Origin: Lachnospiraceae bacterium
GTDB lineage: Bacteria; Bacillota; Clostridia; Lachnospirales; Anaerotignaceae
DNA: 64,000 bases
Assembly (NCBI GenBank): GCA_910576545.1
Contig: CAJTKM010000001.1
Location: 1 to 64,000 of the forward strand
Direction of reading: 5' to 3'
Numbering within the stretch: the stretch's first letter is position 1; every line of letters begins with the position of its first letter. Shown here in pieces: positions 1 through 7,406 of the stretch. The position numbers and the translations under genes were made by a program. The notes beneath the pieces were generated by a model, which worked only from the letters and a program-made list of their open reading frames with translations, ran no database searches and was not told the origin of the DNA.

Positions 1-689
1 ATATAAAGCTTGTGGATCTAAGCTACGAAAAGCGTTTGGAACTGCTCCTTGAAACACTGATACAGGAACGGGAGAACAGGCTCATAAACCGGCTTATCAA
101 AAATGCCTATTTTAAATATCCTTCCGCAAGCATCGAGTCACTGGATTATGATGCAAGGCAGATAAAAAAGTCCACGATCCTGAATCTCGCCACAATGGGA
201 TTTGTTGCCAATGCAACAAATCTTGTCGTTACAGGACCGACCGGCGCCGGAAAGACTTACCTTGCGAGTGCCCCTGGCGTGGAAGCATGCAGACAGACTT
301 ACAGGGTTTTGTATATCAGGATGCCTGACCTGATGCGTAACTTTGAGAACCAGAGCGACAACCTCAGGGAACTTACAAAATACAGGAAAAGGATCGGTAA
401 CTATCAGATCCTCATCCTTGATGAATGGCTGAATTATAAACTTACTGAAAAGGATGCCAAGAACCTCTATGAGCTGTTTGAACAACGCAGCGGCAATAAC
501 TCAACAATCTTTGTCGGACAGTATCCTGTGGATGAATGGCATAACAGGCTCGGCGGAGGGACGCAGGCGGATTCCATCATGGACAGGATTATCCATAATG
601 CCTATGAAATCCCTACAAATGAAACAAACCTGAGAAAGCTGTATGATTCAAAGAAGCTCAAAAGGCTTGTTGACGAGATAGAAGCATAA
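1..689 (+). CDS. istB: IS21-family transposition helper IstB (5' end off window)
   Basis: AAA+ ATPase that assists the IS21 transposase. The frame is open to the left edge, and about 40 N-terminal residues expected for the family lie outside the window. Counting from the GTG at 12, Walker A GPTGAGKT is near residues 74-81 and a Walker B-like LILDEW near 132-137. A helical region rich in RLIKNA-type residues precedes Walker A, as in other IstB proteins. Just after Walker A the protein has SAPGVEAC, where family members usually have a non-proline residue before GVEAC; this may impair it. The gene is followed by the terminal repeats of the element at 772-828, and the element then breaks into parA. 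The transposase partner istA must lie to the left. Confidence 0.9.
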   Translation, partial: IKLVDLSYEKRLELLLETLIQERENRLINRLIKNAYFKYPSASIESLDYDARQIKKSTILNLATMGFVANATNLVVTGPTGAGKTYLASAPGVEACRQTYRVLYIRMPDLMRNFENQSDNLRELTKYRKRIGNYQILILDEWLNYKLTEKDAKNLYELFEQRSGNNSTIFVGQYPVDEWHNRLGGGTQADSIMDRIIHNAYEIPTNETNLRKLYDSKKLKRLVDEIEA

Positions 690-754
690 TCATCTGAACA
701 TCATTAGACCTAATATTGCCTCTGTTGTATTTTCAAGCGACAGGGGCAGTATTA

Positions 755-1468
755 CTATATCTTGTGTCTGAGGTGGCTCTCAAGGAAGAAATTTCCGGGT
801 GGCTCTGAAGCGGGAAACTGGTGGCTCCCAAGGGGGATAATATTCACCCGCAGCAGGGCGGCAATCTCTTTGGCGAAGTTGGTGCGGTTGTCCACCATTG
901 TCAGCAGAATACCGTCTATTTGCAGTTTCGGGTTGATCTGCCGCTTGACCTTGTTCACCGTAGAGAGCAGCTGTTCCAGCCCTTTGGCGGGCAGGTACTC
1001 CGCCTGGACGGGAATTATAATCCTGTTGGCAGCGGCCAGGGCGTTGACGGTGAGCATACCCAGGGAGGGCTGGCAGTCTATGAGGATATGGGAATACTGC
1101 CCCTTTACGGTGTCCAGGTATTGCCGCAGAATCGTTTCCCGGCTCATAGCGTTTACCAGCGACACCTCCATACCGGACAGCTGAATATCCGCTGGCATCA
1201 GGTCCACGCCCTCCGGGTGGCGCAGAATCCCCTCGCCGGGGCGAACCGGCTGATCGGTCAGGATACGGCCCATCGCGTCAGAGAGGGTAAAGGGCAGCTT
1301 ATCCGGCTGGGGATTGCCCAGGCTGATGGTCAGGCTCCCCTGCGGGTCCCCGTCAATGAGAAGCACTTTCTTTCCGGCCTGCGCCAGTCCAATCCCTAAG
1401 TTGGCACAGGTTGTGGTCTTGCCCACACCTCCCTTTTGGTTGGCGATGGCGATGATTTGCGTGTTCAA
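755..1468 (-). pseudogene. ParA/Soj-type ATPase truncated at its 3' end by the IS element
   Basis: Partition ATPase of the MinD/ParA superfamily, of the kind found on plasmids and conjugative elements. The likely start is TTG at 1468-1466, because GAGGTG lies just upstream (1475-1480); the longer frame reads through a terminator and is unlikely. The deviant Walker A KGGVGKTTT is near residues 11-19, LLIDGDPQGSL follows, and HILIDCQPS is mid-protein. True ParA similarity stops after FAKEIAALLR at about position 848. The remaining frame to 755 is IS sequence, so the C-terminal third or so (after the NRTNFA segment) is missing. No parB-like partner is present. The protein is probably non-functional. 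Confidence 0.8.
772..846 (+). mobile_element. Right end of the IS21-type element with three GGTGGCTC repeats
   Basis: GGTGGCTC occurs at 772-779, 798-805 and 820-827, at 26- and 22-bp steps, between the istB stop and the start of parA homology. IS21-family ends typically carry several copies of an internal terminal motif that bind transposase. The exact tip is not certain: ParA similarity resumes at about 848, and a terminal CA at 845-846 would fit the family. Confidence 0.65.
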
Positions 1469-1489
1469 GATAATCACCTCGTTTCTTGG

Positions 1490-1530
1490 TATGAAAAAAG
1501 GGAGAATGTGACCGGAATCAACATTCTCCC
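1490..1530 (-). terminator. Intrinsic terminator upstream of parA (minus strand)
   Basis: GGGAGAATGT (1500-1509) and ACATTCTCCC (1521-1530) form a perfect 10-bp stem around an 11-nt loop. On the minus strand the stem is followed by a run of T before the parA ribosome site. It probably ended a gene of the original element that is now gone; it could also act as an attenuator for parA. Confidence 0.7.
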
Positions 1531-1605
1531 TTAGAAACGATATGTGATTGTGCAATAATCTGTCTTTTGTGAGGTTAGCTTTTGAGAGCCATCTCGCCGC
1601 AAACC

Positions 1606-1628
1606 CGCATGAATACTGGGTTTTTGCC
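1606..1628 (+). terminator. Short hairpin with T-run on the plus strand
   Basis: AAACCC and GGGTTT pair around a 10-nt loop and are followed by T's. It sits between the parA remnant and the recombinase remnant. Nothing else was recognised in the 190 bases between those two remnants. Confidence 0.4.
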
Positions 1629-1656
1629 TGTTTGCTTTCCCTTTCCCCAATAACCT

Positions 1657-2886
1657 GTGTTCAACGATTTTTATGCCAAAGATACAAGCAAAAAGGTACG
1701 GGCAATCAAACGGGCGCAAGGACAGGCGGGGGAACACCTGACAAAGCCGCCCTATGGCTACATAGTAAGCCCTACGGACAAAAAGCAATGGATTGTAGAC
1801 GAGGAAGCCGCCGCTGTGGTGAAACGCATTTTTGATTTATGTATCGGTGGGAAAGGACCTGCGCAGATAGCAAAAATCCTCAAAGCGGATAATGTGCTGA
1901 TAGCAAAAGCGTATTACGCAAAGAAAAAGGGGAAAGCACTCCCCGACAGCCCTTATGACTGGAGAGATAGTACCATTGTTGGCATTTTGGAGCGCATGGA
2001 CTACTGCGGGCATACGGTAAACTTCAAAAGCTATTCCAAATCCCACAAACTGAAAAAGCGGATTCCAACCACAAAGGAACAGCAGGCAATTTTCTATAAT
2101 ACCCATGAAGCGATTGTAGAGGACGCTGTTTTTGAACGGGTGCAGGAACTTAGGGCGAACAAACGCCGCCCCACAAAAGCAGAACGGCAAGCCCTGTTCT
2201 CCGGCTTGGTATACTGTGCAGACTGCGGGAGTAAATTACACTTTGTTACCTGTAAGAGTTTTAACGGCTCACAAGACCATTACCGCTGTGCAAAGTACAA
2301 GAGCAATACGGGAAGCTGTACGGCTCACTTTATCCGCGAAGAAGTGTTGAAGCAAATCGTATGGAGCAGGATATTTGATGTGACCGCCCTTTTCTTTGAT
2401 GACATCATGGCTTTCCATGAAATGATGTATCAGCAACGCTCCGCTGAAACGGAAAAGGAAATGAAACGCAGGAAGCGTGAAGTTGAACAGGCGAGGAAGC
2501 GGATAGCGGAACTTGACCGTATTTTCAAGCGGATTTATGAGGACGACATAAGCGGCGCAATCATCCACGACAGATTTTTGAAGCTGTCCGCAGAGTATGA
2601 AGCGGAACAGCGGGAACTGGAAGAAAAGGTCAAGGCAAACCAGCAGGAAGTCGATACCTACGAACAGAACAAAAGCGATTTTGACAGCTTCGCCGCGATT
2701 ATTCGCAAGTATGTGGGGATAAAGGAACTCACCCCTGCAATCGTCAATGAATTTATCAAGAAAATCATAGTCCATGCGCCGGAAAAGGTGAACGGGAAAC
2801 GGGTACAGAAAGTAGATATTGTTTTCAACTTTGTAGGGGAAATCAATTTCCTTTCTGCCACGCAACCGAAACGGCAAGGTGCATAA
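1657..2886 (+). pseudogene. Large serine recombinase (TnpX/TndX type), catalytic N-terminus missing
   Basis: C-terminal part of a transposon-type large serine recombinase. The first in-frame start is a GTG at 1657 immediately after a stop; family-like sequence begins at once (FNDFYAKDTSKK). The resolvase domain with its catalytic serine, about 130 residues, is therefore absent. What remains: the recombinase domain (PPYGYIVSP to about residue 170), a zinc ribbon with CADCG and YRCAKYKSNTGSC near 185-225, a long basic/acidic coiled coil (about 260-345), and a C-terminal DUF4368-like segment (IRKYVGIKELTP). It cannot catalyse recombination as read. With the neighbouring parA fragment it marks a decayed conjugative or mobilizable element. 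Confidence 0.85.
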
Positions 2887-2918
2887 GGAAAATGCGCTCG
2901 TTGAGCGCAAGAAAAAAC

Positions 2919-2947
2919 GGTACAGCCCTTGTAATTGGGGCTATACC
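2919..2947. repeat. Inverted repeat after the recombinase
   Basis: GGTACAGCCC and GGGCTATACC pair with one mismatch around a 9-nt loop. It lies 32 bases after the recombinase stop and may be the terminator or the right boundary of the former element. Confidence 0.4.
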
Positions 2948-2983
2948 GCCTAATCTGAAATTACTTCCCTCTAACCGTAAACA

Positions 2984-3175
2984 TTTGAAAACCCTGGGGC
3001 TTTGTTTTGTGGGAAAATATCAAAAATGCCTTTCTCAGACGCATGAAATGCGGCTGGAGATGGGTCAGGGGGCGCAGAAGCTTCGGGGAAGCTTCGTTTT
3101 GCGCCGACCGGAGCGGAGAAGAAGCCCTTGCAGGGGGGGGCGGGACAGAGTCCCGCGGTTTTGAAGGGTAAGGCA
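2984..3175. repeat. Family A dispersed hairpin repeat, copy A1
   Basis: Mosaic of short hairpins shared with many gaps in this window: a GCGCAGAAGCTTC/GAAGCTTCG-type hairpin, GACCGGAGCGGAG, GCCCTTGCAGGG and GGGACAGAGTCCC. It fills the 294-base gap between the recombinase remnant and the Nudix gene. Confidence 0.7.
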
Positions 3176-3180
3176 TTGCC

Positions 3181-3807
3181 TTACTCTTTTTTCAGTGTTT
3201 CCATAATATTCTGTATCACCTGCGCGGTAAAGCCCCAAATGGTGTGCCCGCTGTATTCATAAAACAGCTCAGGGAATACGCTCTTGCTGAACGGGTAATC
3301 CTTCCCGCCTTCGATGCGTTCATAGGGGAATTCCGGCACTTCAACGGCTTTCCATGTCATCGGGTGGTTTTCCGGCTCTGTTTCCAGAAAAAAGGAGAGC
3401 GGGACGGTAAAAACCTCGTCCACCTCCATCGGGTTGGGCTTTGCCGCCGCAAATGTTTCCTGTGAAACATAGCCGATAAACGGCTGTATCATGCCACGGT
3501 AAACGGTCAGCATATAATCGCTTTTGCCAAGCAGCTGGATCTGCCCGCGCGGAATCCCGATTTCTTCCTCTGTTTCCCGCAGGGCGGTTTCCTCCAGTGT
3601 TTCGTTTTCCTCTCTGTGCCCGCCGGGAAAGCAGACATCGCCCGGCTGATGTATGCCCTTTGCGCGTTTGTTTAGTATGAAATGCAGTTCCCCGTCAATT
3701 TCCGTCAGCAGGGCAAGTATGGCAAAATGCCGCAGGCGGAGTATGGGGCGGGGCCGATGCGCGGCAAAGCGGGCGGCGACGTTTTCCAGGGAAACGTTTT
3801 TTTCCAT
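3181..3807 (-). CDS. Nudix hydrolase, CoA-diphosphatase-like
   Basis: Predicted soluble pyrophosphohydrolase of a nucleoside-diphosphate-linked substrate; the length (208 residues) and the arrangement resemble the NudL/CoA pyrophosphatase group, but the substrate cannot be read from sequence. The Nudix box is complete at about residues 62-85: GGHREENETLEE followed by RETEEEIG, giving the metal-binding REUXEE core. PGDVCFPGG precedes it, as in CoA diphosphatases. It is the last gene of a minus-strand run behind the XerS-like recombinase, with a 22-base gap. Its 3' end abuts repeat A1. Confidence 0.85.
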   Translation of the reverse strand: MEKNVSLENVAARFAAHRPRPILRLRHFAILALLTEIDGELHFILNKRAKGIHQPGDVCFPGGHREENETLEETALRETEEEIGIPRGQIQLLGKSDYMLTVYRGMIQPFIGYVSQETFAAAKPNPMEVDEVFTVPLSFFLETEPENHPMTWKAVEVPEFPYERIEGGKDYPFSKSVFPELFYEYSGHTIWGFTAQVIQNIMETLKKE

Positions 3808-3829
3808 ATGTTTCAGTCCTTTCTATGCT

Positions 3830-4891
3830 TCAATCCTTCCTGAGCCTGATTTTTGAGGTCGCCATGCGGCGGCGGTATTCCTCAACCTCCGCATAATGCT
3901 TGCGGGTGGTGTTGACATCGGCATGGCCGAGGGCGTCTGCAACAAGATAAATGTCCCCGGTTTCCTGATACAGGTTTGTGCCGAAGGTACTGCGCAGTTT
4001 ATGCGGCGAAATGTTCTTGACTGTTACGCCAGAGGAATATTTTTTCACAAGGTTCTGCACAGAGCGGACATTGATTCGTTTCCCCTGCGAGGAAAGGAAA
4101 AGCGCGTCCTCCTTTTCATCCTTCGTAACAGCGGTTTTCCTCTCCTCCAGATAATCCTCCAGGGCTTCGCGCACTTCTTCCCCGAAAAAAAGGAATACCT
4201 CGTTGCCGCCTTTGCGGGTGACGCGTACGGCGTTATTCTGGAAATCCAAATCACGGATATTGATCCCGACACATTCGGAAACACGCATACCTGTGCCGAG
4301 CAGGAGAGTGGTCAGGGCAAGGTCGCGCTTTTTCGTCCTTTCATGAAAAGCCTTCTGCCGTCCGGCCAGCTTTTCGCCCGTTTCCACAGCGTCCAAAAGA
4401 TTTGCCACTTCGTTCACGTCCAGCCTTGTGATGGTTTTTTCATGTATTTTCGGCGTATCCACCAGTGCGGCAGGGTCGGCGGCAATTTTATTTTTCTTGT
4501 AATAAAACTTGAACATGGAACGGATTGCCGCCAGCTTGCGGGATTTCCCCTTTTCGTCGTTGTGCATTTCGGCGGCGTATTCGGGGTTTTCATGGTCGGG
4601 GCGGATATAATAGGAAAGGTATTCCATAAAGCAGTCAATATCCTCCGCCGTAATCTCGTTGAGGCATTCCACAGTAAAATCCTTTGGCTCTACGCCGCCC
4701 AGCGTGCGGTGTTCTTCATAAAGATAGCGGAAAAATATCCGCAGGTCGTAGGCGTAGGCAAGGCGGGATTTCGGGGAAACCGTCTGCGCGATACCCCGAA
4801 AAAATGCCTGCGTAAACGGCGGCAGTTCCTGTTGAATTTCCCGCAGACGTTTGGTTTCTTTCAGCTTCATTTCTTCATGGTATGTGGACAT
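3830..4891 (-). CDS. Tyrosine recombinase, XerS-like
   Basis: 353-residue site-specific recombinase. The N-terminal SAM-like core-binding domain (about 20-160) contains SRLAYAYDLRIFFRYL. The catalytic domain carries all expected residues: Arg in GTGMRVSEC, Lys in VTRKGGN, His and Arg in SPHKLRS, His in LGHADV and the nucleophile Tyr in RKHYAEV. The length and the ending in SKIRLRKD match the single-protein XerS chromosome-dimer resolvases of streptococci and some Clostridia better than phage integrases. No att-like duplication or phage genes lie near. It starts 3 bases after the ttcA-like stop, so the two are co-transcribed. A difSL-type site was not recognised. Confidence 0.8.
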   Translation of the reverse strand: MSTYHEEMKLKETKRLREIQQELPPFTQAFFRGIAQTVSPKSRLAYAYDLRIFFRYLYEEHRTLGGVEPKDFTVECLNEITAEDIDCFMEYLSYYIRPDHENPEYAAEMHNDEKGKSRKLAAIRSMFKFYYKKNKIAADPAALVDTPKIHEKTITRLDVNEVANLLDAVETGEKLAGRQKAFHERTKKRDLALTTLLLGTGMRVSECVGINIRDLDFQNNAVRVTRKGGNEVFLFFGEEVREALEDYLEERKTAVTKDEKEDALFLSSQGKRINVRSVQNLVKKYSSGVTVKNISPHKLRSTFGTNLYQETGDIYLVADALGHADVNTTRKHYAEVEEYRRRMATSKIRLRKD

Positions 4892-4894
4892 TTC

Positions 4895-5617
4895 TCATTC
4901 CTCCCGATTCCAGCCCTTCAGCGCGGAACGCTGTATTGCGCCGAATACTTTTTCCTGTAAATGGTCGTATCTGCCGGAAAGTGTTTCCAAAAGCTCCTTG
5001 GTTTCCTGCCGTTTTGTGTTGCCATCGGCGGGACAGGGATTTTTTACGATTTGTATGCCGCTGAGGGCAATAAAGCTCCGCGCCTCCCATTCCGGCACAT
5101 ACAGGAGGGGGCGGATAGAATACAGCTTCATACGGTCAAGGTAGCTGACGGGGGCAAAACAGTTCATGCGCCCTTCGTAAAAGAGGGACATAAAGAATGT
5201 TTCCACAACATCGTCTTTATTATGCCCAAGTGCGATTTTATTGCAGCCCAGCTGTTCCGCAGCGGTATTCAGCGCGCCCTTGCGCATTTTAGCGCAGAGC
5301 GAACATGGGTTCTTTTCCTGACGTTCTTCGAATATAATCTGCCCGATATCTGTTTCGATAAGCGTATACGGCACGCCAATCTCCTCGCAGAGCGCGCGGA
5401 TATCGTCATACGACGCGCCGGGCAGACCGAGGGAAACGGTGACAGCCGCAAGCTCAAAGGGCTGGGGATAGAACCGCTGGAGGTGGCGCAGGGCAATGAG
5501 CAGGCAGAGGCTGTCCTTGCCGCCGGAAACGCCTACGGCGATTTTATCGCCGGCTTGTATCATATGGTAATCGTCCACCGCGCGGCGGACGTAGCTCAAC
5601 AGTTTTTGCAGTTTCAT
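4895..5617 (-). CDS. ttcA: tRNA 2-thiocytidine synthetase TtcA-like
   Basis: PP-loop ATPase expected to thiolate cytidine 32 of tRNA using an Fe-S cluster. The start is the Met at 5617, preceded by AAAGGAG; the longer frame is repeat A2. The PP-loop SGGKDS is near residues 30-35. CSLCAKMRKGAL matches the first CxxC motif of TtcA, and a further Cys occurs in NPCPADG near the C-terminus. LGHNKDDVVETF is the second conserved PP-loop-family block. Length is 240 residues, slightly short for the family. First gene of the ttcA-xerS-nudix run. Confidence 0.8.
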   Translation of the reverse strand: MKLQKLLSYVRRAVDDYHMIQAGDKIAVGVSGGKDSLCLLIALRHLQRFYPQPFELAAVTVSLGLPGASYDDIRALCEEIGVPYTLIETDIGQIIFEERQEKNPCSLCAKMRKGALNTAAEQLGCNKIALGHNKDDVVETFFMSLFYEGRMNCFAPVSYLDRMKLYSIRPLLYVPEWEARSFIALSGIQIVKNPCPADGNTKRQETKELLETLSGRYDHLQEKVFGAIQRSALKGWNREE

Positions 5618-5639
5618 GGTATAAACTCCTTTGTATAGC

Positions 5640-5745
5640 CGAAGCAAAACTGCGGGACGCTGTCCCGCACCCTGCAAGCCCTTTCAAAAGGGCCTGACCC
5701 TAAACTTTGCTTTCAGCCGCAGAAAATGCGGCTGAAGGATTATTG
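5640..5745. repeat. Family A dispersed hairpin repeat, copy A2
   Basis: Contains GGGACGCTGTCCC, AAGCCCTTTCAAAAGGGCCTGACCC and CAGCCGCAGAAAATGCGGCTG hairpins. It occupies most of the divergent gap between the ttcA-like gene and the GH3 lipoprotein. Confidence 0.7.
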
Positions 5746-5880
5746 GGTTTTGCAGTCTTTATATACTCTATAAATTTTATTATAGCGGAAAAAAGGGAAA
5801 AAGAAAAGAGCCGGTTCGGGTGGGATTTTGCTTGGGAAGGCTCTGTTTCAACGGTTTTTACTGTTTTTTTCGATTGGAAC

Positions 5881-5909
5881 TGTTCATTTTGGCGAAAAAG
5901 GGCTATAAT
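5881..5909 (+). promoter_or_regulatory. Putative promoter of the GH3 lipoprotein gene
   Basis: A perfect TATAAT lies at 5904-5909, 53 bases before the start codon. The hexamer 17 bp upstream (TGTTCA) matches the -35 consensus only weakly. Confidence 0.5.
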
Positions 5910-5961
5910 AATAAATAAAATATGGAAAAACAAAAGAAGAAGGGGAAAGGAAGGGGAAAAG

Positions 5962-7110
5962 ATGAAGCAAAAACTTTGGATACTGGCAGCCGGACTATGC
6001 CTTTGCATGGCGGGCTGCGGGGACGCGTCTGAAACGCCCTCAGCAGGGCAGGAGGACATACCGCCTTTGACGAAAGAAGCCTTGATTGCAGAGATGATAG
6101 AGGAAATGGCGCCGGAGGAGAAGGCAGGGCAGCTGTTGATGATGGATTTTCGGCAGAATATGGACGGGAGCGGTATGACTGTGCTTTCACCGGAAGCGGC
6201 GGAGGCCATTGCAGATTACCACATCGGCGGAGTGATATTATTCGCGGAAAACCTGGATACGGCAGAGCAGACGCAGCAGCTGACCGCGGATTTGCAGGCG
6301 GCGGCGGAGATTCCCCTGCTTATCGGCATAGATGAGGAAGGCGGCGTTGTTTCCCGTCTGGACAAGAGCCGGATACCGCATGAGGAGATTCCTGCGGCAG
6401 CGGAGCGGGATGCTGCAGCGGCGGAGCAGTCCGGGCATACCATCGGGAAAGAGCTTGCGGAACTGGGGATTTCGGTGGATTTTGCACCCATCGCGGATAT
6501 CAACACGAATCCGGAAAATACCGTTATCGGCAGCAGGGCGTTTTCAGATGACCCTGCCGAAGCGGCGGAATGTGTTGCGGCGTTTCTGCGGGGGTTGCAG
6601 GCAGAGGGCGTGAGCGGGTGCGCAAAGCATTTCCCCGGGCATGGGGATACGGCGATGGACAGCCATAACGGGGAAACGTATGTGACGCATGGTTTGGAGC
6701 GTCTGCGGGGGGCAGAGTTTGTGCCGTTTCAGGCGGCGGCAGATGCAGGAGCGGATTTTATTATGGCAGGGCATATCAAAACGCCCAACGCTACGGCGGA
6801 CGGTCTGCCGGCGTCGCTTTCCGGCGATACCATCGGGCTTTTGCGGGAGGAAATCGCTTTTGACGGCATTGCCATAACTGACGCTATGAATATGGGCGCG
6901 ATTGTGGACTGCTATGGCTGCGGGGAAAGTACGGTGATGGCGGTACAGGCGGGAATAGATATCGTGCTGATGCCCGCGTCTTTGCAGGAGGCCGCTGAAA
7001 CGCTTACGGAAGCCATCGAAACGGGCGAAATACCGCCGGAACGGGTGGAAGAAAGCCTGAAACGCATTCTTTCTCTGAAATATGACAAAGGATTGCTGAA
7101 AAATTCTTGA
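5962..7110 (+). CDS. GH3 beta-N-acetylhexosaminidase-like lipoprotein (NagZ family)
   Basis: Lipid-anchored glycoside hydrolase of family 3, probably releasing N-acetylglucosamine from muropeptide-type substrates outside the membrane. The start at 5962 is chosen because AGGAAGGGG precedes it and a signal peptide follows at once: MKQKLWILAAGLCLCMAGC, with the lipobox Cys at residue 19. IDEEGGVVSRL, KHFPGHGD (substrate-binding and His/Asp dyad region) and ITDAMNMGAI with the catalytic Asp are all present in the expected order. At 382 residues it has the single-domain NagZ form. It stands alone between two family A repeats, with its own TATAAT. Confidence 0.87.
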   Translation: MKQKLWILAAGLCLCMAGCGDASETPSAGQEDIPPLTKEALIAEMIEEMAPEEKAGQLLMMDFRQNMDGSGMTVLSPEAAEAIADYHIGGVILFAENLDTAEQTQQLTADLQAAAEIPLLIGIDEEGGVVSRLDKSRIPHEEIPAAAERDAAAAEQSGHTIGKELAELGISVDFAPIADINTNPENTVIGSRAFSDDPAEAAECVAAFLRGLQAEGVSGCAKHFPGHGDTAMDSHNGETYVTHGLERLRGAEFVPFQAAADAGADFIMAGHIKTPNATADGLPASLSGDTIGLLREEIAFDGIAITDAMNMGAIVDCYGCGESTVMAVQAGIDIVLMPASLQEAAETLTEAIETGEIPPERVEESLKRILSLKYDKGLLKNS

Positions 7111-7156
7111 AAATCTGTTTTGAAGAAAGTATAATATTTTTCATAATTACAGCCCG

Positions 7157-7385
7157 AGAGTGATGGAATGATTGGGATTCTGCCCCAAACCCCGTTTTTT
7201 TCTCTGAGAGAAAAAAAGAGTATTTTGCGGGTTGCGTTCCGCAGGATTATTTTGAAATATTTGCATAATACGAATTGCCTTTCGGCAAAACGGCAGTTTT
7301 GCCGCAATAAAGTTTGGGATTGAACCCTTTTCAAAGGGTTCACAGGGAGTTGGGGACAGCGTCCCGAGGGTCTTTCAAAATAAAA
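7157..7385. repeat. Family A dispersed hairpin repeat, copy A3
   Basis: Extended copy: GCAAAACGGCAGTTTTGC, GGAACCC-type hairpins, AACCCTTTTCAAAGGGTT and GGGGACAGCGTCCC, ending in GGTCTTTCAAAA just before the rel ribosome site. No promoter could be picked within it. Confidence 0.65.
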
Positions 7386-7406
7386 AAGATAAGGGGGGTG
7401 ATGAAT

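Noticed and set aside
3830-4891. Phage or genomic-island integrase
   Set aside because: Length and C-terminus fit XerS-type resolvases; it is in an operon with a tRNA-modification gene and no att duplication or phage genes are present.
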